Assembly: GCA_035533275.1 (NCBI GenBank) | Contig: DATLUD010000065.1 | Span: forward strand, 1 to 64,000 | DNA from: SCRA01 sp035533275 | Lineage (GTDB): Bacteria > Vulcanimicrobiota > Vulcanimicrobiia > Vulcanimicrobiales > SCRA01 | Length of the DNA stretch: 64,000 bases | Direction of reading: 5' to 3' | Shown here: one piece after another, positions 57,526-64,000 of the stretch | Layout: each line of letters starts with the position of its first letter | How positions within the stretch are numbered: position 1 is the first letter of the stretch | Translations under genes and position numbers: made by a program | Notes under the pieces: generated by a model | Database searches by the model: none | Told to the model about the DNA's origin: nothing | Seen by the model: the letters and a program-made list of their open reading frames with translations, nothing else

Positions 57526-58458
57526 TTGCGGATCATCGTCACCGGCGGAGCCGGCTTCATCGGGTCGCACATCGTGGACCGCTACATCCTCGCGGGCCAC
57601 GACGTGGTCGTCGTCGACAACCTCTGGGACCACGGCGGCGGCCGCCGAGAGAACATCAACCCGCGCGCGAGCTTCGTCCACATGGATATCCGCGACCCCG
57701 AACTGCACCGGATCTTCCACGAGGTCAAGCCGGAAGTGGTCTCGCACCACGCCGCTCAGCACAGCGTCGCCATCTCCTCGCGAGACCCGCTCTTCGACGC
57801 CCAGGTCAACGTCGTGGGCCTGCTCAACGTCCTAGGCGCGGCCGTGAAGTCCGGCACGCGCAAGGTGATCTATGCCTCGAGTGGGGCCACGTTCGGCACC
57901 CCCGATCACCTGCCGATGGACGAGTCGACGCCGCAGCGTCCGGAGTCTCCATACGGGATCTCGAAGATGGTGGGCGAGCACTATCTGCGCTTCTTCAAGG
58001 CGCAGCACGGGCTCGAGTACACCGCGCTGCGCTATGGCAACGTCTTCGGCCCCCGCCAGGATCCCAACGGCGAGGCCGGCGTCATCGCGATCTTCATCGG
58101 GAAGTTCCTGGCGCGCGACGGCGTGCGCATCGACTGGGACGGCGAGCAGACGCGCGACTACGTCTACGTCAAGGACGTGGCGGAGGTCAACGAGCTCGCG
58201 CTGGACGGCGGGAACGGCGAGTGCCTCTGCATCGGCACGAACAAGCGCACCAGCGTCAACCAGATCTTCCTCTCGCTGAAGAACATCATCGGCTTCGACG
58301 CGCCCGTCACCCACGCGCCCCAGCGCCCCGGCGACGCGCGCGACGCGCAGTTCGACTACGCGCGCGCCCGCGACGTCCTGGGCTGGACGCCGCAGACCAA
58401 GCTGCTCGACGGCATGCGCGAGACCGTGGAGTTCTTCCGCAAGAGCTTGGGCGTCTAG
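57526..58458 (+). CDS. NAD-dependent sugar epimerase (GalE-like)
   Basis: A 310-residue extended short-chain dehydrogenase. It has 'IIVTGGAGFIGSHIVDRY' at the N-terminus, 'ASSGATFGTPDH' and the catalytic 'YGISK'. The substrate region 'YGNVFGPRQDPNGEAGVIAIF' and 'GEQTRDYVYVKDVAE' match UDP-glucose/UDP-N-acetylglucosamine 4-epimerases. It supplies nucleotide sugars for surface polymers. The TTG start at 57526 follows AGGAG by eight bases; no ATG is available in frame. Its TAG and the next gene's TAG share the palindrome CTAG. Confidence 0.92.
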   Translation: MRIIVTGGAGFIGSHIVDRYILAGHDVVVVDNLWDHGGGRRENINPRASFVHMDIRDPELHRIFHEVKPEVVSHHAAQHSVAISSRDPLFDAQVNVVGLLNVLGAAVKSGTRKVIYASSGATFGTPDHLPMDESTPQRPESPYGISKMVGEHYLRFFKAQHGLEYTALRYGNVFGPRQDPNGEAGVIAIFIGKFLARDGVRIDWDGEQTRDYVYVKDVAEVNELALDGGNGECLCIGTNKRTSVNQIFLSLKNIIGFDAPVTHAPQRPGDARDAQFDYARARDVLGWTPQTKLLDGMRETVEFFRKSLGV

Positions 58459-58841
58459 CCGGCCGCGGTCTGGCCGCGCTCCATCGTGCCGATGCGGTCG
58501 ATGAGCCTGCGAGCGACGGAGGCCGGGACGCCGCGGCGCACGAGCGCCCGCTCCGTGAACGCCTGAGGGACCGCGGCCACCACGCGCCATCCGCTGGCCG
58601 AACGCTTGACCAGCGACTCGCCGTCGGTCTCGCCGGACTCCCAGTCGGCCAGCGCATACGCGCCGACGACCACCACGTGGTCGACGGCGGGGATCAACTG
58701 GTAGTGCTGGACGTCGAGCGCGTAGCGGACCACGGCGTGAGCCACCAGCCGATCGCGATCGGCTGCGCTCGCGCCGAGCGCGCCCGCGGCGGTCGTCACG
58801 ATCAGGACGCCCGTCAGCAGGACGCCGCGCAGCTTCATCAT
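58455..58841 (-). CDS. Small exported hypothetical protein
   Basis: A 128-residue protein with a clear signal peptide (about 1-27, ending 'LGASAAD'). The mature part (about 100 residues) has 'YALDVQHYQLIPAVDHVVVVGAYALADW', 'GWRVVAAVPQAFTERALVRRGV' and a helix. I do not recognise a family. It begins at ATG 58841 with GGAGG about ten bases upstream and ends overlapping the epimerase stop (CTAG shared). The layout suggests a small periplasmic beta-sheet protein. Confidence 0.65.
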   Translation of the reverse strand: MMKLRGVLLTGVLIVTTAAGALGASAADRDRLVAHAVVRYALDVQHYQLIPAVDHVVVVGAYALADWESGETDGESLVKRSASGWRVVAAVPQAFTERALVRRGVPASVARRLIDRIGTMERGQTAAG

Positions 58842-58943
58842 GCGTGTGATTCCTCCGCCGGTCTCGGTCCTCGGTGCTGCGATAACGTTCGAGCGCTCCG
58901 TTGGGTTCGCCCTTCGCGATGGCGGGGGGCGCCCACCAGGCGC

Positions 58944-59762
58944 TCAGCGCGCTGAGGCGGCCGTCTCCTGCAAAGCCTCGATCTCCCGGCGCATCTGCAC
59001 CCAGCCGCGGAAGTTGGCGTGGAAGGCCGTGTCGTCGGCCGGCGTCGCCACGTGCTCGAACGGGCTCAGATGGCGATCGGAGGCCAGGCGCTCGTAGAGG
59101 GCCAGGTCCTTTTGGAGATCGCGCCCGCCGTCGTGCGTGAGGTACGAGACGCGGGCGCAGCGCGCGGCGCTGACGCGCTTGAGCTGCTCGGCCTCCAGCG
59201 AGCGTTCGTCGTCCAAGACCAGCGGCAGGTGCCACTCGCCGGCGCCCAGCGCGCGCGGCGCGCTGGAGCGCAGCGCCTCGCGCATGCGCAGCGCCGCCTC
59301 ACGGATCTCGGGCTGGGCGTTGGGGGCGCAGCGCAGCTCGAAGAAATTCTCCCACTCCGTAGCCGAGACGATCACCGTGTGCCAGAGGAACGGCTCCAGG
59401 ATCCGGTTGAGCACCTGTTTGTGGACCTTGAGCTCGGCCAGCCTGCGCGCATGCTCCACCGCGGCGTCGCGCGCGGCCAGCCAGCGCCTCAGCGCCTCGC
59501 TCTCCTCCGCGGCGGAGAGCACCTCGCTGGCCGACATCCCGGGCTGGTTGCGCCCCCACTCCACCGGAATCACCGGATCGTTCAGCACGCGCTCGATCAG
59601 CTTGGCCGTGGGGATGGCGCGCGAGCTGGCGCTGTTGCGCGAGAAGACCCGATGCGTGTTGAACTCCGCCAGCACGAAGCGGGGGAAGACCACTTCCATC
59701 GTGGTCAGGCGAACGCCCAGCGGGCTCACGCTGTCCAGCAGCACCCGCGCCGAGAATCCCAT
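58944..59762 (-). CDS. thyX: FAD-dependent thymidylate synthase (ThyX), variant motif
   Basis: A 272-residue flavin-dependent enzyme converting dUMP to dTMP using methylene-THF and NADPH. The ThyX motif RHRxxSxNxxSxR appears as 'THRVFSRNSASSR', so the first Arg is Thr. Other landmarks are 'ATEWENFFELRC', 'VARVSYLTHDG'-like 'CARVSYLTH', 'SPFEHVATPA' and 'NFRGWVQMRREI'. At 272 residues it is longer than the usual 220-230. No thyA is seen here. It lies 19 bases downstream of leuS on the same strand. Confidence 0.88.
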   Translation of the reverse strand: MGFSARVLLDSVSPLGVRLTTMEVVFPRFVLAEFNTHRVFSRNSASSRAIPTAKLIERVLNDPVIPVEWGRNQPGMSASEVLSAAEESEALRRWLAARDAAVEHARRLAELKVHKQVLNRILEPFLWHTVIVSATEWENFFELRCAPNAQPEIREAALRMREALRSSAPRALGAGEWHLPLVLDDERSLEAEQLKRVSAARCARVSYLTHDGGRDLQKDLALYERLASDRHLSPFEHVATPADDTAFHANFRGWVQMRREIEALQETAASAR

Positions 59763-59781
59763 GGCCGCTACCCTTCCGTCG

Positions 59782-62271
59782 TCACGCGACGACGAGGTTG
59801 AGGAGCTTGTCGGGCACGTAGATCCGCTTGCGGATCTCCTTGCCCTCGATCTGCGTCCGGACGTTGGACTCCGCCAGCGCCAGTTTCGCCACCGTCTCCT
59901 CGTCCGTGCGGGGCTCCACCTGGAGCCGCGCGCGCACCTTGCCGTTGACTTGCACGACCACCGTGACCTCGTCGAGCGCCAGCACCTCGGCGGACGGCTG
60001 AGGGAAGACGCGCGCGTGGACGCTCTCCGCGCCGCCCATGCGCGTCCAGAGCTCCTCGGAGATGTGCGGCGCGAAGGGCGCCAGCGCCACCAGCGAGCCG
60101 CGCAGCACGTGCAGGTAGACGGGGTTCTCCTCCCCGCCCGGCGCGCGCGAGAACTCCGTGAGCGCGTTGAGCAGCTCGTCGAAGCGCGCGACGGTGGTGT
60201 TGAAGTGGAAGCGCCGCGTGTTGGCCTCGTCGAGGGCGCTCTTGAAGGCCACGTGCAGCGCGCGCAGCAGCGTCTTCTCCTCCGGCGTCGTGGTCCGCGG
60301 AATCAGGTCCAGCGGAAGGGTGCGCACGTTGGCCGCCGCCGGCTCGGCCAGACGCCACAGCCGGTTGAGGAAGCGCACGCGGCCCTGGATCCCCGTGTCC
60401 GTCCAGTCGGTGGTGTCCTCCGGCGGGCCGGCGGCCAGCAGAAAGAGCCGCATGGCATCGACGCCGTATTGCTCCACGGTAGCGTCGATGCCCACCACGT
60501 TGCCGCGGCTCTTTGACATCTTCTCGCCTTCGTGCAGGAGCATGCCTTGGTTGAAGAGGCGCGTGAACGGCTCGCTCCCCTCCACCATGCCCAGATCGCG
60601 GCAGACGCGGTAGAAGAAGCGCGAGTAGAGCAGGTGGAGCACGGCGTGCTCGGCGCCGCCGATGTACTGGTCCACGGGCATCCAGTGCTTGGCCAGCGCC
60701 GTCGAGAACGGCTCGCGGTCGTTGCGGGGATCGAGGTAGCGCAGATAGTACCACGACGACTCCATGAAGGTGTCCATGGTGTCGCTCTCGCGCCGCGCGG
60801 GCTTGCCGCACGCCGGGCACGCCGCGCGCATGAAGGCCTCGTCGCGGGCGAGCGGGGAGCCTTCGCCCGTGATCGGCACGTCCTGCGGCAGCGCCACGGG
60901 GAGCTGATCGTAGGGCACCGCCTGCTCGCCGTGCTCTTCGCAGTAGACGATGGGGATCGGCGTCCCCCAATAGCGCTGGCGCGAGATCAGCCAGTCGCGA
61001 AAGCGGTAGTTGATCGTCCACTCCCCGATGCCCATCTGCTTCAGGCGGTCGCCCACGGCGCGCAGGCCACGTTTGGAGGCCATTCCGGTGAAGTCGCCGC
61101 TGGCGATCATCCGGCCCTCGTCCACGTACGCCTCGTGGAGCGTCTCGGCATCGGCTTGCCCTTGCGGCACGATCACCTGCACGATGGGGAGCGCGTGCTT
61201 GCGCGCGAACTCGAAGTCGCGCTCGTCGTGCGCCGGCACGCCCATCACGGCGCCGGTGCCGTATTCGGCCAGCACGTAGTTGGTCACCCAGATCGGCACG
61301 CGCTCGTGCGAGAGCGGGTTGACGGCGAAGATGCCCGTGAAGACGCCGTCCTTCTCCATCAGCGAGGTCCGCTCGAGCTCGCTCTTGTTCCTGACGCCTT
61401 CGATGAAGCGCTCGATCTCACCGCGGCGCTTGCTGAGCTTCAGCAGCTTGGCCACCACGGGATGCTCGGCGGCGACGGCCAGGAACGTCACGCCGAACGT
61501 GGTGTCAGGGCGCGTGGTGAAGACGCGGATGCGCTCGTCCAGCCGCTCCACCTCGAACGAGAACGTGACGCCCTCGGAGCGTCCGATCCAGTTCCGCTGC
61601 ATCGTCTTGATGCGGTCGGGCCAGCCTGGCAGCTCGTCGAGCCCCGCCAGCAGCTCGTCGGCGTAGGCGGTGATCTTCAGGAACCATTGCGAGAGATTGC
61701 GCCGCTCCACGGGCGAGCCGCAGCGCCAGCAGACGCCGCCCTCGGCCTGCTCGTTGGCGAGCACCGTCTGGTCCTTGGGGCACCAGTTGACCGGCGCCTC
61801 GCGCTTGTAGGCCAGGCCGCGCTCGTACATCTTCAGAAAGAACCACTGATTCCAGCGGTAGTAGTCGGTGTCGCAGGTGGCGATCTCGCGGGTCCAGTCG
61901 TACGAGGTGCCCAGCAGGCGCAGCTGGCGCTGCATGTTGGCGATGTTCTGCCGCGTCCAGAGTCCGGGGTCGATGCCGCGCTGGATGGCGGCGTTCTCCG
62001 CGGGGAGGCCGAAGGCGTCCCAGCCCATCGGGTGGATGACGTTGTACCCCTGCATGCGCATCATGCGCGCCACGGCGTCGCCCAGCGTGTAGTTCTTGGC
62101 ATGCCCCACGTGGAGGTCGCCTGAGGGATACGGGAGCATCTCCAGCGTGTAGTACTTCGGGCGCGGGGAGTCGTCGGCGGCGCGGTAGATCCCGCGTTCC
62201 TCCCATGCGCGCTGCCAGCGGCCCTCGATGGCGGCGTGGTCGTACGTCTGGTGGGCGGTCGTCTCGGTCAT
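59782..62271 (-). CDS. leuS: Leucyl-tRNA synthetase
   Basis: An 829-residue class I synthetase. It has 'YPSGDLHVGHAKNY' (HIGH-like) near residue 50, 'EKMSKSRGNVVG' (KMSKS) near 590, the CP1 editing domain with 'TTRPDTTFGVTF' and 'VPAHDERDFEFA', and a zinc-type region 'CWRCGSPVERR'. It charges tRNA-Leu and edits mischarged tRNA. The ATG at 62271 faces the divergent comEA gene across 68 bases, which contain a 7-bp stem (cgggggc / gcccccg). Confidence 0.97.
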   Translation of the reverse strand: MTETTAHQTYDHAAIEGRWQRAWEERGIYRAADDSPRPKYYTLEMLPYPSGDLHVGHAKNYTLGDAVARMMRMQGYNVIHPMGWDAFGLPAENAAIQRGIDPGLWTRQNIANMQRQLRLLGTSYDWTREIATCDTDYYRWNQWFFLKMYERGLAYKREAPVNWCPKDQTVLANEQAEGGVCWRCGSPVERRNLSQWFLKITAYADELLAGLDELPGWPDRIKTMQRNWIGRSEGVTFSFEVERLDERIRVFTTRPDTTFGVTFLAVAAEHPVVAKLLKLSKRRGEIERFIEGVRNKSELERTSLMEKDGVFTGIFAVNPLSHERVPIWVTNYVLAEYGTGAVMGVPAHDERDFEFARKHALPIVQVIVPQGQADAETLHEAYVDEGRMIASGDFTGMASKRGLRAVGDRLKQMGIGEWTINYRFRDWLISRQRYWGTPIPIVYCEEHGEQAVPYDQLPVALPQDVPITGEGSPLARDEAFMRAACPACGKPARRESDTMDTFMESSWYYLRYLDPRNDREPFSTALAKHWMPVDQYIGGAEHAVLHLLYSRFFYRVCRDLGMVEGSEPFTRLFNQGMLLHEGEKMSKSRGNVVGIDATVEQYGVDAMRLFLLAAGPPEDTTDWTDTGIQGRVRFLNRLWRLAEPAAANVRTLPLDLIPRTTTPEEKTLLRALHVAFKSALDEANTRRFHFNTTVARFDELLNALTEFSRAPGGEENPVYLHVLRGSLVALAPFAPHISEELWTRMGGAESVHARVFPQPSAEVLALDEVTVVVQVNGKVRARLQVEPRTDEETVAKLALAESNVRTQIEGKEIRKRIYVPDKLLNLVVA

Positions 62272-62339
62272 AGGCGCCCCGTTTCGCCTTCGGGGGCCGG
62301 AGTGCTTGCCAAGCCCCCGCGAGAGCGCAGTAGAGGAGC

Positions 62340-62972
62340 ATGAGCCTCTCCTCAGCCGTCGTCCTGCGCGCCGCGGCGGCGTGCCTCGCCGTGCCGCTGG
62401 TCATCGCCGTGGCGCGCTACGGGTTGGCGTGGCCGCCTGCCCCCGGCTGCGCGCGCGCGCCGCAGGCCGCGCGGCGCGAGGCCGCGCGCGAGCGCGTCGC
62501 CGCCCCGCGGCACGAGCCCGCCGTGGTGGTCTACGTGGCGGGCGACGTCGCCCGCCCGGGCTTGGTCACCCTCCCCTCCGGCGCGCGTCTGGCCGCCGCG
62601 GTCGCGGCGGCGGGGCCGCGCCCCGACGCCGACCTGGTGGCGGTCGATCTCGCGGCACGGGCGGAGGATGGCCAGGAGATCGTGGTTCCCGTCCGCGGCG
62701 CTCCGCCGCCGGCGCCGAGGCGGAAGCCGGCATGCGGGCCGCGCCGCGCAGGGCGCGCCGCGCGACCGGTGCCCCCGGCCGTGCCGCTCTCCCTGAACCG
62801 CGCGAGTGCGCAAGAGCTGGCGCGCGTGCCCGGAATCGGCCCGCGCCTGGCACAGCGGATCGTCGCCTACCGCGAGACCTACGGTCCCTTCGCCGCCATC
62901 GACGACCTGCTCGACGTCGCCGGCGTCAGCGAGCGGACGCTCGAGCGGGTCGGGCGCTCCGTGCGTCCGTGA
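62340..62972 (+). CDS. comEA: ComEA-like competence DNA-binding protein
   Basis: A 210-residue protein with an N-terminal membrane anchor (about 8-28), an SLBB-type domain ('VVVYVAGDVARPGLVTLPSGARLAAAV', about 62-110), a basic linker, and a C-terminal helix-hairpin-helix pair ('LNRASAQELARVPGIGPRLAQRIVAYRE'). It binds incoming double-stranded DNA outside the membrane and hands it to ComEC, encoded 5 kb away. It is divergent from leuS. Confidence 0.92.
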   Translation: MSLSSAVVLRAAAACLAVPLVIAVARYGLAWPPAPGCARAPQAARREAARERVAAPRHEPAVVVYVAGDVARPGLVTLPSGARLAAAVAAAGPRPDADLVAVDLAARAEDGQEIVVPVRGAPPPAPRRKPACGPRRAGRAARPVPPAVPLSLNRASAQELARVPGIGPRLAQRIVAYRETYGPFAAIDDLLDVAGVSERTLERVGRSVRP

Positions 62973-63019
62973 GGCGTTTTGTAAAATGGGGGCTTTGGAG
63001 GGTACGCGAAACCCCATCC

Positions 63020-64000
63020 ATGACCACCTCGGACGCTGTAACCGCGGCGGGGGCGCGCTCCCTTCCGGACGTGCTGTTGCCGGCTCTGCGGGCGGAGTTG
63101 CCCGTCGCCATCTGCGAGCGCCCGGCGCCCGGGGAGCCGTTTCGCGCGCTCAGCTCGGGCGAGCTGCTGCGGAGGATCCAGCGCGTCGCGCTGGGGTTGC
63201 GCTCTCTGGGCCTGCGCGCCGGAGATCGCGTGGCGATCCTCTCGCCGAACTGCGTCGACTGGATCGCGGCGGACCTCGGAGCCCAGTTCGCGGGCATGGT
63301 CACCGTCCCGATCTTCGCCACACAGGCCGCCGACCAAGTCGGCTACATCCTGCGTCACGCGGAGGTGCGCCTGCTCTTCCTCCACGACGAGGCCCAGCGG
63401 GCCCACTTGGTCTCCTCCGGCATCGAGCTTCCGGTCACCTACGTCTTCCAGGCCGAGGGAGAGACGACGCTGGCCGCTCTGGAAGCCGCCGGCGCCGCGC
63501 ATGCCGCCGAAGCGCCCGGCGACGTGGAGGGTCTGGGTCAGGGCATCTCCGGCGACACCCTGTGCACGCTGATCTACACCTCGGGGACCACGGGCGATCC
63601 CAAGGGCGTGATGCTCACCCACGGCAACTTCGCGAGCAACGTCGTGGATTCGTTCGAGATGGGCATGCAGGGCATCGGTCCCGGCGACCCCGTGCTCTCC
63701 GTGCTCCCCGTGGCGCACATCTACGAGCGCATGATCACCTACGGCTACCTCTATTGGAAGTGCGCGATCCACGTCTGCCACAGCGTGGACGAGCTCTTGC
63801 CCGATCTGCGCGAGGTGCGCCCCGTGATGATGACCGCGGTGCCGCGTCTCTTCGAGCGCATGATCGCGGGCATCGTCGGACACGCGCGCGCGCAAGGTGG
63901 TCTGCAGGGCAAGCTGGTGCCGTGGGCGCTGAGCGTGGGGCGTAAGCACGCACGCGCGCGGCTGGTGGAGCACCGCGCGCCGGGCCTGCGATTGAGCGCG
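63020..64000 (+). CDS. Long-chain acyl-CoA synthetase / AMP-ligase, cut by window end
   Basis: The first 327 codons of an AMP-dependent synthetase; no stop is reached before base 64000. The adenylate motif 'YTSGTTGDPKGVMLTH' lies at about residue 186, preceded by 'GDRVAILSPNCVDWIAADLG' and followed by 'PVAHIYERMITYGYL', which favours long-chain fatty acyl-CoA synthetase (FadD/FAA type). It activates a fatty acid to acyl-AMP and then acyl-CoA. The ATG at 63020 was chosen because it begins a normal N-terminal helix; the C-terminal domain is outside the window. Confidence 0.88.
   Translation, partial: MTTSDAVTAAGARSLPDVLLPALRAELPVAICERPAPGEPFRALSSGELLRRIQRVALGLRSLGLRAGDRVAILSPNCVDWIAADLGAQFAGMVTVPIFATQAADQVGYILRHAEVRLLFLHDEAQRAHLVSSGIELPVTYVFQAEGETTLAALEAAGAAHAAEAPGDVEGLGQGISGDTLCTLIYTSGTTGDPKGVMLTHGNFASNVVDSFEMGMQGIGPGDPVLSVLPVAHIYERMITYGYLYWKCAIHVCHSVDELLPDLREVRPVMMTAVPRLFERMIAGIVGHARAQGGLQGKLVPWALSVGRKHARARLVEHRAPGLRLSA

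Overview
The window is a very GC-rich, gene-dense stretch of bacterial chromosome. No gap between genes exceeds about 190 bases, and I see no tRNA, rRNA, CRISPR array, integrase or transposase. Start codons are often GTG or TTG, and neighbouring genes often share ATGA, GTGA or TGATG overlaps. Menaquinone/isoprenoid genes, a cytochrome b6c-type complex split into two cytochrome b polypeptides, System II cytochrome c maturation (ResB/CcsA), a Zn-type HemB, Rex, and an archaeal-type ornithine cyclodeaminase together suggest a non-proteobacterial, Terrabacteria-like lineage such as Eremiobacterota or a relative. That placement is inference, not something the sequence proves.

Region by region. 1-3.8 kb: a secreted DUF5666-like protein, a GNAT acetyltransferase, then pnp and rpsO behind a good sigma-70-like promoter. 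3.8-5.7 kb: small proteins, a Rieske ferredoxin, an XRE regulator and a DJ-1/PfpI protein lacking its cysteine. 5.7-11 kb (minus): a GyrI-like protein, a nicotinate phosphoribosyltransferase-like enzyme, a polar amino acid ABC transporter and a second ABC ATPase/permease pair. 11-12.8 kb: polX. 12.8-16.2 kb (minus): a Cpx-like envelope stress operon (LTXXQ protein, response regulator, histidine kinase, DsbA-like protein). 16.3-20.3 kb: a peptide-type ABC importer. 20.3-21.1 kb: a NiCoT transporter.

21.2-40.5 kb is the core of the window, an energy and tetrapyrrole supercluster. It holds menaquinone methyltransferase, polyprenyl synthase, TatA, TatC, ResB, CcsA, then (after a DapB-like gene and a membrane glycosyltransferase) Rieske, cytochrome b6, subunit IV and a tail-anchored cytochrome c. 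A tightly overlapping heme/siroheme operon follows: Met8-HemC-HemD fragment fusion, HemB, MobA-like, HemL, Rex, HemA, CobA-HemD, DUF92. These genes could make quinone and heme, export and mature the redox proteins, and be tuned by NADH/NAD+ through Rex. The Qo motif of subunit IV reads PQWY instead of PEWY, and cytochrome b6 has the cysteine position expected for a covalent heme ci.

40.5-64 kb is mixed housekeeping and accessory sequence: glutaredoxin, TonB-like protein, arginase, BMP lipoprotein, beta-lactamase-fold hydrolase, IlvE, TatD, sulfite dehydrogenase SorAB, MetG, RsmI, ornithine cyclodeaminase, a TDT-family exporter, LysR regulator, ComEC, sugar epimerase, ThyX, LeuS, ComEA and the start of an acyl-CoA synthetase cut by the window end.

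The most unusual structural signal is a near-identical 29-base hairpin present three times (12752, 40541, 52991). It always lies between convergent genes, with the stop codon of the minus-strand gene inside its stem.
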